The notes: generated from the letters alone by a model not told the origin. Shown: positions 50,222 through 61,467, counted from the first letter of the stretch. The stretch is DNA of 64,000 bases from Streptomyces sp. V4I2 (GCF_030817655.1 NZ_JAUSZM010000003.1:2232001-2296000), one strand, 5' to 3'. Translations and numbers: made by a program.

Positions 50222-51733
50222 TCAGTTGCCCGACAGTACCCTGACCAGGTCTTCTGCCGTCCGGCAACGGTCCAGGAGCTCCTTTACGTGATTTCGCGTT
50301 CCGCGAAGCGGTTCCAGGGTTGGAACGCGCTGGAGCGAATCCCGACCCGGCAGGTCGAAGATCACGGAGTCCCAGGAGGCCGCGGCGACGTCGTCGGCGT
50401 ACTGCTCCAGGCAGCGGCCGCGGAAGTACGCACGCGTGTCCTCCGGCGGCTTCGTACGGGCCCGCTCGACCTCGTCGTCGTTCAGCAGCCGCTTGATGCG
50501 TCCGCGGGCCGCCAGACGGTTGTAGAGGCCCTTCTCGGGGCGCACGTCGGCGTACTGCAGGTCGACCAGGTGCAGCCGGGCGGCGTCCCAGTCGAGGTCG
50601 TCGCGGCGCCGGTAGCCCTCCATGAGCTCCCGCTTGGCGACCCAGTCCAGCTCGCCGGCCAGGCTCATGGGGTCGTTCTCCAGCCGGTTGAGGGTGTCCT
50701 CCCAACGGGCCAGGACGTCCTTGGTCTGGTCGTCGGCGTCCGCGCCGTACCGCTCCTCCACGTACTTGCGCGACAGCTCGAAGTACTCCATCTGCAACTG
50801 GACCGCGGTGAGTGTCCGGCCGCTGCGGAGCGTGACCAGACGCTTGAGCGACGGGTCGTGGGAGACCTGGTGAAGGGTGCGTACGGGCTGGTCCACCGCC
50901 AGGTCGACGGCGATGAAGCCGTCCTCGATCATGGACAGGACGAGCGCCGTCGTACCCAGCTTCAGGTAGGTCGAGATCTCCGAGAGGTTCGCGTCGCCGA
51001 TGATCACGTGCAGGCGGCGGTACTTCTCGGCGTCGGCGTGCGGCTCGTCCCGGGTGTTGATGATCGGGCGCTTGAGGGTGGTCTCCAGGCCCACCTCGAC
51101 CTCGAAGTAGTCGGCGCGCTGGCTGAGCTGGAAGCCGTGCTCGTGCCCGTCCTGGCCGATGCCGACGCGGCCGGCGCCGGTGACGACCTGGCGGGAGACG
51201 AAGAACGGCGTCAGGTGGCGCACGATGTCCGAGAAGGGGGTCTCCCGCTTCATCAGGTAGTTCTCGTGCGTGCCGTAGGACGCGCCCTTGTTGTCGGTGT
51301 TGTTCTTGTAGAGGTGGATCGGCTGCGCGCCCGGGAGCTGGGCGGCACGCTCGGCGGCCTCGGCCATGATCCGCTCGCCGGCCTTGTCCCACAGGACGGC
51401 GTCCCAGGGATTGGTGACCTCGGGAGAGCTGTATTCGGGGTGCGCGTGGTCGACGTAGAGCCGCGCGCCGTTGGTGAGGATCACGTTCGCCAGGCCGATG
51501 TCCTCGTCGGTGAGCTGGCTGGAGTCGGCGGCCTCGCGGGCGAGGTCGAAGCCTCGCGCGTCCCGCAGCGGATTCTCCTCCTCGAAGTCCCAGCGGGCTC
51601 GCCTGGCCCGGTGCATCGCCGCCGCGTAGGCGTTGACGATCTGGGACGAGGTGAGCATGGCATTGGCGTTGGGGTGACCGGGGACGGAGATCCCGTACTC
51701 CGTCTCGATGCCCATTACTCGCCGTACGGTCAT
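50222..51733 (-). CDS. dop: Pup deamidase/depupylase Dop
   Basis: This is a 503-residue homologue of PafA. The N-terminal [10 protein letters not shown] carries the active-site glutamates, [20 protein letters not shown] and [20 protein letters not shown] are conserved, and the extra segment around [20 protein letters not shown] is the Dop-specific loop missing in PafA. It deamidates the C-terminal Gln of Pup and removes Pup from substrates. ATG 51733 has a strong GGAGGG ribosome site. Pup and the proteasome genes follow on the same strand. Confidence 0.95.
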   Translation of the reverse strand: MTVRRVMGIETEYGISVPGHPNANAMLTSSQIVNAYAAAMHRARRARWDFEEENPLRDARGFDLAREAADSSQLTDEDIGLANVILTNGARLYVDHAHPEYSSPEVTNPWDAVLWDKAGERIMAEAAERAAQLPGAQPIHLYKNNTDNKGASYGTHENYLMKRETPFSDIVRHLTPFFVSRQVVTGAGRVGIGQDGHEHGFQLSQRADYFEVEVGLETTLKRPIINTRDEPHADAEKYRRLHVIIGDANLSEISTYLKLGTTALVLSMIEDGFIAVDLAVDQPVRTLHQVSHDPSLKRLVTLRSGRTLTAVQLQMEYFELSRKYVEERYGADADDQTKDVLARWEDTLNRLENDPMSLAGELDWVAKRELMEGYRRRDDLDWDAARLHLVDLQYADVRPEKGLYNRLAARGRIKRLLNDDEVERARTKPPEDTRAYFRGRCLEQYADDVAAASWDSVIFDLPGRDSLQRVPTLEPLRGTRNHVKELLDRCRTAEDLVRVLSGN

Positions 51734-51921
51734 GCGGCCCTCCTTGCCCGGCGGCGCCCTCGGTCGGGGGCGCCGCTCAAGTACCGCTGGCGCTCCGGTG
51801 CGTGTGCGGTGCCCGTCCCCGCACTGCGCGACTCGGCGGTACCGAAGAGCCTAGAACGCCTCTGCGCTGGTGGGGAGATCATTTGCGTCATTGCCTTGCT
51901 CCAGCTCGCCCGAAAAACAGT

Positions 51922-51957
51922 CGGCTGCGGGTACCCGGTGAGGGGCACCCGCAGCCG
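51922..51957 (-). terminator. Terminator after arc
   Basis: CGGCTGCGGGT (51922-51932) pairs perfectly with ACCCGCAGCCG (51947-51957). It begins 9 bp after the arc stop, so arc is a separate transcription unit from dop. Confidence 0.85.
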
Positions 51958-51966
51958 CCCTGTCTT

Positions 51967-53733
51967 TTACAGGTACTGACCGGTGTTCGCCACCGTGTCG
52001 ATGGAGCGTCCGGTGTCCGCACCCTGCTTTCCGGTGATGAGCGTACGGATGTAGACGATCCGCTCGCCCTTCTTGCCGGAGATGCGGGCCCAGTCGTCCG
52101 GGTTGGTGGTGTTGGGCAGGTCCTCGTTCTCCTTGAACTCGTCCACGCAGGCCTGCAGGAGGTGGGAAACCCTCAGGCCCTTCTGGTTGTGCTCCAGGAA
52201 GTCCTTGATCGCCATCTTCTTGGCGCGGCCCACGATGTTCTCGATCATGGCGCCGGAATTGAAGTCCTTGAAGTAGAGGACTTCCTTGTCGCCGTTGGCG
52301 TAGGTGACTTCCAGGAAGCGGTTTTCCTCGGATTCGGCGTACATGTGTTCCACGGCCGTCTGGATCATGCTCTGGACCGTGGAGGCCTTGCTGCCGCTGT
52401 GCTCGCCGACGTCGTCGGAGTGCAGCGGCAGACGCTCGGTGAGGTACTTGCCGAAGATGTCCTTGGCCGCCTCGGCGTCCGGACGCTCGATCTTGATCTT
52501 CACGTCCAGCCGGCCGGGCCGCAGGATGGCGGGGTCGATCATGTCCTCACGGTTGGAGGCACCGATCACGACCACGTTCTGCAGGCCCTCCACGCCGTCG
52601 ATCTCGGCGAGCAGCTGCGGGACGATGGTGTTCTCCACGTCCGAGCTGACACCGGAGCCACGGGTGCGGAAGAGGGACTCCATCTCGTCGAAGAAGACGA
52701 TGACGGGAGTGCCCTCGCTGGCCTTCTCACGAGCACGCTGGAAGACCAGGCGGATCTGCCGCTCGGTCTCGCCGACGTACTTGTTCAGGAGCTCGGGACC
52801 CTTGATGTTGAGGAAGAAGCTCTTGCCCGTGGCCTGTCCGGTCACCTCGGCGACCTTCTTGGCCAGCGAGTTGGCGACGGCCTTGGCGATGAGCGTCTTG
52901 CCACATCCAGGAGGGCCGTACAGCAGGACGCCCTTGGGCGGCCGCAGTTCGTGCTCCTTAAACAGATCAGGATAGAGGTACGGGAGCTCGACCGCGTCGC
53001 GGATGGCCTCGATCTGGCCGCCGAGACCACCGATCTGCTCATAGCCGATGTCCGGGACCTCTTCTAGGACGAGTTCCTCGACCTCGCTCTTGGGAACGAC
53101 CTCGTAGACATATCCGGAACGCGGTTCGAGCAGCAGGGCGTCGCCGGGGCGGATGACCACGTCCAGCAGCGGCTCGGCGAGCCGTACCACCCGTTCCTCG
53201 TCGGTGTGCCCCACCACGAGGGCGCGCTCGCCGTCCTCGAGGATCTCCTTGAGGGTGACGATGTCGCCGACGCTCTCGTACTCCATGGCCTCGACCACGT
53301 TGAGAGCCTCGTTGAGCATCACTTCCTGGCCGCGCCGGAGCTCCTCGAGTTCCACGCTCGGGCTGACGTTCACCCGCAGCTTGCGGCCGCCGGTGAAGAT
53401 GTCCGCCGTGCCGTCCTCATTCGCTACGAGGAAGACACCGAAGCCGGCCGGCGGCTGTGCGAGCCGGTCGACCTCCTCCTTGAGGGCCACGATCTGGTCG
53501 CGGGCCTCACGGAGCGTGTTGGCGAGTCGCTCGTTCTGGGCGGACACGCCGGCCAGATTGGTCTGCAGCTCGACGATCCGCTCTTCGAGAATCCTCGTGT
53601 GTCGCGGAGAGTCGGCGAGCTTGCGTCGCAGGACGGCGATCTCCTGCTCAAGGTAGGCAACCTGCCCGGCGGGGTCTTCGGACCCTCGTCCCGGGCGGAT
53701 GCCGCGGTTCATGTCGTCGTCGTGGGCTGCCAC
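51967..53733 (-). CDS. arc: Proteasome-associated AAA ATPase ARC (Mpa)
   Basis: This is a 588-residue ATPase. The N-terminal coiled coil (about residues 25-85) binds Pup. It is followed by two OB-fold domains and an AAA module with Walker A GPPGCGKT (Lys279) and Walker [11 protein letters not shown], plus the second region of homology [16 protein letters not shown]. The last residues are QYL, the C-terminal tail that docks in the alpha ring. GTG 53733 has GGAGGAGG upstream. It unfolds pupylated proteins into the proteasome. Confidence 0.96.
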   Translation of the reverse strand: MAAHDDDMNRGIRPGRGSEDPAGQVAYLEQEIAVLRRKLADSPRHTRILEERIVELQTNLAGVSAQNERLANTLREARDQIVALKEEVDRLAQPPAGFGVFLVANEDGTADIFTGGRKLRVNVSPSVELEELRRGQEVMLNEALNVVEAMEYESVGDIVTLKEILEDGERALVVGHTDEERVVRLAEPLLDVVIRPGDALLLEPRSGYVYEVVPKSEVEELVLEEVPDIGYEQIGGLGGQIEAIRDAVELPYLYPDLFKEHELRPPKGVLLYGPPGCGKTLIAKAVANSLAKKVAEVTGQATGKSFFLNIKGPELLNKYVGETERQIRLVFQRAREKASEGTPVIVFFDEMESLFRTRGSGVSSDVENTIVPQLLAEIDGVEGLQNVVVIGASNREDMIDPAILRPGRLDVKIKIERPDAEAAKDIFGKYLTERLPLHSDDVGEHSGSKASTVQSMIQTAVEHMYAESEENRFLEVTYANGDKEVLYFKDFNSGAMIENIVGRAKKMAIKDFLEHNQKGLRVSHLLQACVDEFKENEDLPNTTNPDDWARISGKKGERIVYIRTLITGKQGADTGRSIDTVANTGQYL

Positions 53734-53977
53734 GGTCCTCACCTCCTCCAAGGGGAGCTGGACGCTTCCAGACCCTACCTGGGTGGGTGTCGATTGAAAC
53801 CCCTAGATCACAAAGACTGTCGGGGTGTGTCCGATCTTCACCCTTGCGCTCTCCCTCACGCCAGGTGAATACCCACCGAACATGATTGGAAAGCTGCCGG
53901 AGGTAGGGTCGAAGTGTTCAACACCCGTCAGAGCTGGCCGGATTCCCGTTCGGCTCGACGTAGAAACGGCAGGAGAC

Positions 53978-54283
53978 ATGAGCGTGCAGCAGGAGGCAGG
54001 GGCCGGTGGCGAGCATCTGGAGGTCTGGATCGACCAGGATCTCTGTACCGGCGACGGCATCTGCGCCCAGTACGCGCCAGAGGTGTTCGAGCTGGACATC
54101 GACGGCCTGGCCTATGTGAAGGGCTCCGACGACGAGCTGCTCCAGGCCAAGGGCGCCACAACGCCCGTACCGCTGCCGCTTCTCACGGATGTCGTGGACT
54201 CCGCGAAGGAATGCCCGGGCGACTGCATCCACGTCCGTCGGGTTTCGGACAGGGTCGAGATCTACGGCCCGGACGCCGAGTGA
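53978..54283 (+). CDS. Small ferredoxin
   Basis: This 101-residue protein has iron-sulfur Cys residues at CTGDGIC and CPGDC near the C-terminus (KECPGDCIHV), as in the [3Fe-4S]/[4Fe-4S] single-cluster ferredoxins that serve P450s in actinomycetes. The central acidic region is LDIDGLAYVKGSDDE. ATG 53978 has AGGAG five bases upstream. No P450 or reductase is adjacent; the nearest P450 is the conservon one 35 kb away. It is divergent from arc. Confidence 0.88.
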   Translation: MSVQQEAGAGGEHLEVWIDQDLCTGDGICAQYAPEVFELDIDGLAYVKGSDDELLQAKGATTPVPLPLLTDVVDSAKECPGDCIHVRRVSDRVEIYGPDAE

Positions 54284-54341
54284 TCTTGCCGCTACGCGGC
54301 GTTACCACTGTCGGATTTCTCACACACTCACGTTGCGCGGC

Positions 54342-54920
54342 TCAGACTGTCTGTGTTCCGGCGGGTGTCGAGCGGACGAACGCGTCGTTCTTCCACCGCC
54401 ACTTCGCGCTGTCCTTCACGTCGGGACAGCAACTGGGCACGTCAGCGGACGAGTAGCCGAGGAGTGTCGCGAGGACGGCTCCGTCCCGGAGGGCGAAGTC
54501 GGTCACGGTGAGGCGGTCCTTGGGATCGATCAGAGTGGCGACGACCCGCGGCTTGCCGGTCTCCGCGGCCCGGGTGAGGACGTACACGCCGTCGGGCGGA
54601 GTTCCCATCGGCGCGTCGCAGTGCACCACGACGACCGTCTCCGGACTGCCGTCGCCGTCAAGGTCTCCGGAAGCCTTCTTCTGCACGAGTTCCCTGACCC
54701 GGCCGCACTCGATCGGGAAGTCGACGCCCGCGGGATCAGGGGGCGCGGTGACGGCCGGGGCGCCTTTGGCCTGAGTGCCGGCCGCCTGGGCGGCCGTGGC
54801 CGGGTTGGGTTGCAGGACCGAGGAGAGGGCCATGACACCGGCGACCGCCGTCGCGGTGGCGACCCAGTGGATCGGGCGGGTGTGAGCGTGTGCCAGTTCC
54901 GGGACGGCGGATTGCTGCAC
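54342..54920 (-). CDS. Secreted or membrane-anchored hypothetical protein
   Basis: This 192-residue protein has an N-terminal hydrophobic stretch (WVATATAVAGVMALSSVLQP) followed by an Ala/Pro-rich linker and a C-terminal domain with SGDLDGDGSPETVVVVHCDA, which resembles an FG-GAP/VCBS-type beta repeat. The sequence DVPSCCPDVKDSAKW is Cys-containing and could form a disulfide outside the cell. The GTG start is followed by a His-containing N-terminus. No family is recognised. It is convergent with the ferredoxin gene. Confidence 0.7.
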   Translation of the reverse strand: MQQSAVPELAHAHTRPIHWVATATAVAGVMALSSVLQPNPATAAQAAGTQAKGAPAVTAPPDPAGVDFPIECGRVRELVQKKASGDLDGDGSPETVVVVHCDAPMGTPPDGVYVLTRAAETGKPRVVATLIDPKDRLTVTDFALRDGAVLATLLGYSSADVPSCCPDVKDSAKWRWKNDAFVRSTPAGTQTV

Positions 54921-55239
54921 TAGGAAGGTCTCCCGTGGAGGGCTGTGCCGGTGGGGGTGGCCTGCATGGTGCCATACGTCACAGAGCGAGGGAACGGCGG
55001 GGTGGGAGTTCAGACGTCCCGGCTCTGTGGCTGGGGTTGCGGGTTCTGCGTGGACGGGACTGCCGGCTCGGCGGTTGTACGGGGGCTGCCGGTTCCAGGG
55101 GTGTGGACAGGGCTGCCGGTGCTACGGATTCTGGCGCCGTGTCAACGTGGGTGCGCCGTGGCCCAGTTCCCTGGTGTCCGGGGGAACTGGGCCACGGCGC
55201 TTGTACGTTGTCGCGGCACGAGGCCGCCTGGGGCAGGCT
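54921..55239. other. 319-bp intergenic region upstream of the secreted protein gene
   Basis: No gene is supported; all frames here look like noise. The segment 55020-55130 is rich in short imperfect repeats of CTGCCGGTTC-like units. The right part holds a very strong terminator (55153-55200) for trmI. Confidence 0.5.
55153..55200 (-). terminator. Terminator after trmI
   Basis: GCGCCGTGGCCCAGTTCC (55153-55170) and its perfect complement (55183-55200) form an 18-bp stem with a 12-base loop, 40 bp beyond the trmI stop. Confidence 0.9.
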
Positions 55240-56142
55240 CTAGCGGCCGGCGCCCGCGTCGGCGTTGGGACCGGTGTAGTCCTCGCCGTAGGCGCCCTTG
55301 GCGGGGCGACGGCGGCGCATGGGCGGCTCGACGCCGTCGGCGAGGCGGCGGGCGGTGAGCAGGAAGCCGGTGTGGCCGATCATCCGGTGGTCCGGGCGGA
55401 CGGCCAGACCCTCGACGTGCCAGTTGCGGATCATCGACTCCCAGGAGGTCGGCTCGTTGAAGCAGCCGATCTCGCGGATGGACTCGACGGTCCGGGCGAG
55501 CTGGGTGGTGGTCGCCACGTAGCAGCACAGGATGCCGCCGGGCACGAGCGCCTTGGAGACGGCCTCCAGGCACTCCCAGGGGGCGAGCATGTCGAGGATG
55601 ACGCGGTCCACGTCGGGGTCGCTCAGGTTGTCCTGGAGGTCGCCGACGGTGAGCTGCCAGGCGGGGTGCGGGCCGCCGAAGTAGCGCTCCACGTTCTGCT
55701 GGGCGATCTCGGCGAAGTCCTCGCGGCGCTCGTAGGAGTGCAGCATGCCCTGGTCGCCGATGGCGCGCAGCAGGAAGCTGCTGAGCGAGCCGGAGCCGAC
55801 GCCGGCCTCGACGACGCGTGCGCCGGGAAAGATGTCGGCGAAGGCGAGGATCTGTCCCGCGTCCTTCGGGTAGACGACGGCTGCCCCACGGGGCATGGAC
55901 AGGACGTAGTCGGGGAGCAGGGGGCGCAGAGCGAGGTAGGCGACGTTCCCGGTGGTGCGGACAACGCTGCCCTCGGGAGCACCGATCAGTTCGTCGTGCG
56001 GGAAGGAACCCTTGTGGGTGTGGAAGTTCTTCCCGGCCTCGAGCGTGAACGTGTAGTGGCGGCCCTTGGGGTCGGTCAGCTGAACCTGGTCCCCGACCTT
56101 GAAGGGCCCGCGCCTGCGGGCGGCACCGGTCGGTTCGGACAT
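55240..56142 (-). CDS. trmI: tRNA (adenine-N1)-methyltransferase TrmI
   Basis: This is a 300-residue class I methyltransferase of the TrmI family, which methylates N1 of adenine-58 in tRNA. The SAM site is VVEAGVGSGSLSSFLLRAI and the catalytic region is DRVILDMLAPWECLEAVS. The N-terminal small domain (GDQVQLTDPKGRHYTFTLEA) is typical. Actinobacterial homologues in Mycobacterium were shown to be tRNA m1A58 enzymes. It lies 38 bp downstream of the M50 protease gene on the same strand. Confidence 0.92.
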   Translation of the reverse strand: MSEPTGAARRRGPFKVGDQVQLTDPKGRHYTFTLEAGKNFHTHKGSFPHDELIGAPEGSVVRTTGNVAYLALRPLLPDYVLSMPRGAAVVYPKDAGQILAFADIFPGARVVEAGVGSGSLSSFLLRAIGDQGMLHSYERREDFAEIAQQNVERYFGGPHPAWQLTVGDLQDNLSDPDVDRVILDMLAPWECLEAVSKALVPGGILCCYVATTTQLARTVESIREIGCFNEPTSWESMIRNWHVEGLAVRPDHRMIGHTGFLLTARRLADGVEPPMRRRRPAKGAYGEDYTGPNADAGAGR

Positions 56143-56180
56143 GTGAACAGCCTACCGGCGTTTGTGAGGGGTGCCGACCA

Positions 56181-57887
56181 CTACGAGGGGCGGGCCATGG
56201 CCTTCACGAAGGCCCGCTCCACGTCCGCCGCGGACAGCACGCCGTAGATCTCGCCGGTCTCCTCGACGACCAGGTATTCGGTGGCGGGGGCGGCGCGCAG
56301 GGCGTCCAGGAGGTCCTCGCCGGCCAGCTCCGCGGAGACGCGCATGCCGTCGGTGAGGTCCTGGGCGAGGCCGCTGACGGCGACCCAGGGGCGGCGGTGT
56401 TCCGGTACGCCCACGATGGCGGCCTCGCGGACCAGGGAGAGGGGCTGGCCGTCGGCGTCGACGACGACCAGGGCGCGGGCGCCGGCGGCGTTGGCGCGGC
56501 GCAGGGCCTCGGAGAGCGGGGTGTCCGTCTCGACCGGGACGGCGCGGCGGGTGAGGTTGCGGGCGCGCAGCTCGGGCAGGTGCTCGCGCAGGCGCGCCAT
56601 GCGCAGGCTGTTGCCGGCGCCGGTCCAGATGATCGCGGCGAGGATCGCGGCCAGCAGGGCGTCCATGACCGTGTCCATGCCGACGTTGTCCTCGGCGTTG
56701 GAGCCGAGCGCCCCGGACTGGGTGAGCAGCGGCAGGCCGATCAGGACGGAGACGGCGAGGGCCCGGCCGACCCAGGCGGCGGCGATGGTGCCGGTCATCG
56801 GCCTGCCGGTGATCTTCCAGACGACCGCGCGGAGCATCCGGCCACCGTCGAGGGGCAGGCCGGGCAGGAGGTTGAAGGCGGCCACGATCAGGTTGGAGAT
56901 CATCAGGCCGGCCAGCAGGACGCCGGGGACCGTGCCGGGCTCGACGGGCTGCAGCGCGAGGTAGAAGAGGCCGGACAGAACCAGGGAGAGGAGCGGACCG
57001 ACGAAGGCCAGCCAGAACTCCCGGCCCGGGGTCTCGGCCTCCTTCTCGATCTCGGAGACTCCCCCGAAGAACTGGAGCTGGATGCGGCGGACGGGCAACT
57101 TGAAGCGCAGGGCCGCGACCGTGTGGGCCAGTTCGTGGACGAGGACGGAGGCGTAGAAGGCGACCGCGAAGAAGAGGGAGACCAGGTAGCGGGCGGCGCC
57201 GAGTTCCGGCAGCACGCGGTCGAGCTGGCCGCCGAACACCCAGGTGATCAGGGCGGCGACGAGGAACCAGCTGGGCGCCACGTACACCGGCACCCCGAAC
57301 GGACGCCCCATCAGCAGCCCGCCGCCGGGTCCCGGTTCCCGCGGGCGCTTGGGCGGACGGCCCTTGGCGAGACCGGAACGCGCGAGGGTGCGGTCGCCGG
57401 CGGAGGTGTCGGTGTGGGGGTGGTCGTCGGGGGCGGGTGGGGAGACCGGGGCAGGTGGTGTGGAGGCCGGGGCAGGTGGGGAGGCGGGGGTGGGCTGGTG
57501 GTCATGATCGGGGCTGGCCTGCGGGTTCTGCCCCTGCTCTGCGGAGCCGTGCGTTTCTGAGCCGTGGGTTTCTGAGCCGTGGGTTTCGGTGCCCTTGGAT
57601 TCGGTGCCCTTGCCTTCGGAGCCCTTGGCTTCGGTGCCGTGCTCCGCGGGCTCGTTCCCCTCGCGCGCCGTGCCTTCGCGCACCGTGCCTGCGTCGCCCG
57701 TGGCGTCGTCCCCGGTGCTGTCGTCGGCGGGAAGATCCAACTGGCGTACGACCATGGTCGGTTCGTCGGTCGGGGTGGCCTCGTCGGGGTGTGCGGGGTC
57801 GGGGGCCGGGGTCGCAGGTGCTGCGTGGTGCTCGGCCGATTCGTCGTTGCCGGGCCGCGGCTGCCCGCTACCGCCGCTCTCGTCCAC
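56181..57887 (-). CDS. M50 site-2 protease family protein with CBS domains
   Basis: This is a 568-residue membrane metalloprotease. The zinc motif is HELAH (residues 251-255) and the third ligand is in NLLPGLPLDGGRML. There are about five transmembrane helices in the core, and two CBS domains fill the C-terminus (about 430-568: TPLSEALRRANAAGARALVV). The first 200 residues are disordered and highly repetitive (HGSETHGSETHGS, AP-rich runs). GTG 57887 has GAGGGG upstream. It may cleave membrane-bound regulators; substrates are unknown. Confidence 0.9.
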   Translation of the reverse strand: MDESGGSGQPRPGNDESAEHHAAPATPAPDPAHPDEATPTDEPTMVVRQLDLPADDSTGDDATGDAGTVREGTAREGNEPAEHGTEAKGSEGKGTESKGTETHGSETHGSETHGSAEQGQNPQASPDHDHQPTPASPPAPASTPPAPVSPPAPDDHPHTDTSAGDRTLARSGLAKGRPPKRPREPGPGGGLLMGRPFGVPVYVAPSWFLVAALITWVFGGQLDRVLPELGAARYLVSLFFAVAFYASVLVHELAHTVAALRFKLPVRRIQLQFFGGVSEIEKEAETPGREFWLAFVGPLLSLVLSGLFYLALQPVEPGTVPGVLLAGLMISNLIVAAFNLLPGLPLDGGRMLRAVVWKITGRPMTGTIAAAWVGRALAVSVLIGLPLLTQSGALGSNAEDNVGMDTVMDALLAAILAAIIWTGAGNSLRMARLREHLPELRARNLTRRAVPVETDTPLSEALRRANAAGARALVVVDADGQPLSLVREAAIVGVPEHRRPWVAVSGLAQDLTDGMRVSAELAGEDLLDALRAAPATEYLVVEETGEIYGVLSAADVERAFVKAMARPS

Positions 57888-58060
57888 GGTGTCCCCTCGT
57901 TCGAAGCGTCTCCCGCGCCTGCCGGACGGGAGGGTCTCGGGTCGATGGTATGCGTCCGTCGCGACGCGTTCGCCCCGGCACCCCCTGTGTTTCCTCCGTC
58001 GGCGCAGGGCCACGACCGTGACTGGGTCACTGTCAGTGGCGGGCCGTATGGTCTGTGGTC

Positions 58061-59059
<999 letters not shown>

Positions 59060-59073
59060 CGAAGGAGACTTAC

Positions 59074-59745
59074 GTGGCCATCCGCGTCCTACTGGTCGAC
59101 GACCAGCCGCTGCTGCGCACCGGCTTCCGGATGATTCTGGAGGCCGAGCAGGATCTAGCGGTCGTCGGCGAGGCCGGAGACGGCCTCCAGGCTCTCGACC
59201 AGGTGCGGGCACTGCAGCCCGATGTGGTTCTGATGGACATCCGCATGCCGCGGATGGACGGTGTGGAGGCGACCCGGCAGATCACCGGGCCCGGTCGGGA
59301 CGGACCGGCCAAGGTGCTCGTGCTGACCACGTTCGATCTCGACGAGTATGTGGTGGAGGCGCTGCGCGCGGGAGCCAGCGGGTTCCTGCTCAAGGACGCC
59401 CCGGCCAACGAGTTGGTCCAGGCGATCCGGGTGGTGGCCGCGGGCGAGGCGATGCTCGCGCCGAGCATCACGCGCCGGCTCCTCGACAAGTACGCCACGC
59501 ATCTGCCGTCCGGCGAGGAACCGGTGCCGGACACGCTGCACACCCTCACCGAGCGCGAGGTGGAGGTGCTGAAGCTGGTGGCGCGCGGGCTGTCCAACGC
59601 GGAGATCGCCGCCGACCTCTTCGTCAGCGAGACCACGGTCAAGACGCACGTCGGTCACGTCCTGACCAAGCTGGGGCTGCGCGACCGCGTGCAGGCGGCG
59701 GTGTACGCGTACGAGAGCGGGCTGGTGCGCCCCGGCGCGCAGTAA
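59074..59745 (+). CDS. NarL/LuxR-family response regulator
   Basis: This 223-residue response regulator has a receiver domain with Asp9/Asp10 and phospho-acceptor Asp55 (LMDIRMPRMDG), a switch Thr in VLTTFD and Lys in FLLKDAPA, followed by a LuxR-type HTH (LTEREVEVLKLVARGLSNAE, then SETTVKTHVGHVLTKLGLRD). GTG 59074 has GAAGGAG upstream and lies 14 bp after the nuclease stop, so the two are probably co-transcribed. No histidine kinase is adjacent. Confidence 0.92.
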   Translation: MAIRVLLVDDQPLLRTGFRMILEAEQDLAVVGEAGDGLQALDQVRALQPDVVLMDIRMPRMDGVEATRQITGPGRDGPAKVLVLTTFDLDEYVVEALRAGASGFLLKDAPANELVQAIRVVAAGEAMLAPSITRRLLDKYATHLPSGEEPVPDTLHTLTEREVEVLKLVARGLSNAEIAADLFVSETTVKTHVGHVLTKLGLRDRVQAAVYAYESGLVRPGAQ

Positions 59746-59748
59746 GCA

Positions 59749-59810
59749 GTCGTACGACGCCGAGGGCGCTCCCCGCACACAAGCAGGGGGCGCCCTCGGC
59801 GTCGTACGAC
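59749..59810. terminator. Bidirectional terminator between the response regulator and the oligopeptide-binding gene
   Basis: The arms 59749-59769 and 59790-59810 are a perfect 21-bp inverted repeat (starting GTCGTACGACGCCGAGGG) around a 20-base loop whose own CCCC/GGGG can pair. It lies 3 bp from one stop and 5 bp from the other and serves both convergent genes. Confidence 0.95.
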
Positions 59811-59815
59811 ATGGC

Positions 59816-61399
59816 TCAGGCCTTGCTGAGCTCCCAGAACCGGAACACTGTCGAGGCGTCGAGGCAGTACTCCAGGCCGTAGACGTCCTCGCGGGTGACG
59901 GCGTACTGCTTGGCCTGCCAGACGGGCAGGACCGGGAGTTCGTCGGCGACGATGTCCTGGAGCTTGCCGTAGGCGTCGTCGGTCGCCCCGCGGTCGCTCT
60001 GGGCGGCGGTCTGCGGGATGAGCGTGCCGGTGATGGTGTTGTTGGCGTAGTTGTTGCTCAGCACGTTGCCCTTGCCGAAGAAGGGGGCCGTGAAGTTGTC
60101 GGCGTCCGGGTAGTCGGGCACCCAGCCCTTGACGTAGACGCCGTACTTGCCGTCGGCGATGTCCTGTTCGTACTGGTCGAAGGCCACCGACTGCACATCG
60201 GCGTCGAACAGGCCGCTGGCGTTGAGCTGTTCGGCGATCGCCTTCAACTCGTCGTCGGTGGCGGGGCCGTAGCGGGACGGGGTCGACCAGAGGGTCAGCT
60301 TCACCTTGCCGGTGGTGATGCCGTCCGCCTGCAGGGCGGCGGCCGCCTTGGCCTTGGAGGGGCGGGCGCCGTAGGTGTCGAAGTAGGCCGTGTTGTGGCC
60401 GGAGATGCCCGCCGGGATGATCGAGTACAGCGGGGTGGCCGTGCCCTGGTAGACGTCCTCGATGAGGGCGTCGCGGTCGAGCAGGTGGGCGATGGCCTTG
60501 CGCACACCGAGCTGGCCGGCGACCGGGTCGTCCATGTTGAAGACCAGGTGCTGGACCTCGGCGCTGCTGCCCTCGACGATCTCGACGCCGGAGCTGTCGT
60601 CGGCCTGCTCGATGTCGGCCACGTCGCTCGCGGACAGGCCTCGGTAGGCGATGTCGACCTTGTTGTCGAGCAGGGACTTCTTCAGTGCGGCCTGGTCGCC
60701 GTGGAAGAACCTCAGCGTCACGCCGGTGTTCTGCACGTCGGCGGTGCCCTTGTAGTTCTCGTTGACCGAGAAGACGGCCTCGTTCTCGCCGAAGGAGTCC
60801 AACTTGTACGGCCCGGAGCCGACCGCTTCGCCGTCCTCGCGCAGCCCGTCGGCGTCGTACTGGGTGGGGTCGACGATGGAGCCGGCACCTGAGGCGATCT
60901 TGCTGGGGAAGGTGGCGTCGGGCGTGTTGAGGCGGAAGACCACCGTCTTCTCGTCCGGGGTCTCGACCTTCTCCAGCATGGGGAACATGATCGCGGGACC
61001 GGCGTCGTCGTTGATCTTCAGCATGCGGTCGAAGGAGAACTTGACGTCCTCGGAGGTGAGCGAGTCACCGTTGCTGAACTTGAGACCGTCCTTCAGCGTG
61101 CACGCGTAGACCTGGGTCCGCGTGTCCGTGAAGGAGCACTCCTCGGCGGCCTCCGGCTGCGGTTCCGTGGCGCCCCTGGGGAAGCTCAGCAGCGACTGGA
61201 AGACGTTGTTGAACATCAGCCAGGAGCCGGGGTCGTAGCCGGAGGCGGGGTCGGTGGCCAGGACATCGTCGGACATCCCCATCACCACCGTGGAACCGCT
61301 GCCTCCGGAGCCGCCGGACTCCGTTCCACAGCCGGTCAACAGGCCGGAGGCCAGCCCCGCCACGATGGGCAGGACCGGCCACTGGTTACGCATGTTCAC
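59816..61399 (-). CDS. Oligopeptide-type ABC transporter substrate-binding lipoprotein 1
   Basis: This 527-residue family 5 extracellular solute-binding protein has a signal peptide and lipobox ending LLTGC, with Cys24 if GTG 61399 is used (ATG 61393 is the alternative). Conserved segments are SLTSEDVKFSFDRML, LDNKVDIAYRGLSA and KGWVPDYPDADNFTAPFF. It binds peptides or a related ligand outside the cell. It follows a second, related binding-protein gene on the same strand, and no permease or ATPase genes are in the window. Confidence 0.88.
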   Translation of the reverse strand: MNMRNQWPVLPIVAGLASGLLTGCGTESGGSGGSGSTVVMGMSDDVLATDPASGYDPGSWLMFNNVFQSLLSFPRGATEPQPEAAEECSFTDTRTQVYACTLKDGLKFSNGDSLTSEDVKFSFDRMLKINDDAGPAIMFPMLEKVETPDEKTVVFRLNTPDATFPSKIASGAGSIVDPTQYDADGLREDGEAVGSGPYKLDSFGENEAVFSVNENYKGTADVQNTGVTLRFFHGDQAALKKSLLDNKVDIAYRGLSASDVADIEQADDSSGVEIVEGSSAEVQHLVFNMDDPVAGQLGVRKAIAHLLDRDALIEDVYQGTATPLYSIIPAGISGHNTAYFDTYGARPSKAKAAAALQADGITTGKVKLTLWSTPSRYGPATDDELKAIAEQLNASGLFDADVQSVAFDQYEQDIADGKYGVYVKGWVPDYPDADNFTAPFFGKGNVLSNNYANNTITGTLIPQTAAQSDRGATDDAYGKLQDIVADELPVLPVWQAKQYAVTREDVYGLEYCLDASTVFRFWELSKA

Positions 61400-61467
61400 G
61401 TGCAGGTGCCTTGTCGTCGATGTCGGGAACCCGGGGCCACCCTCTCGGCCCCCGGGTGCGGGCAGTG

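Noticed and set aside
54921..55150. Plus-strand open frames before trmI
   Set aside because: They are Gly/Arg/Cys-rich noise overlapping simple repeats and a terminator arm, without start signals.
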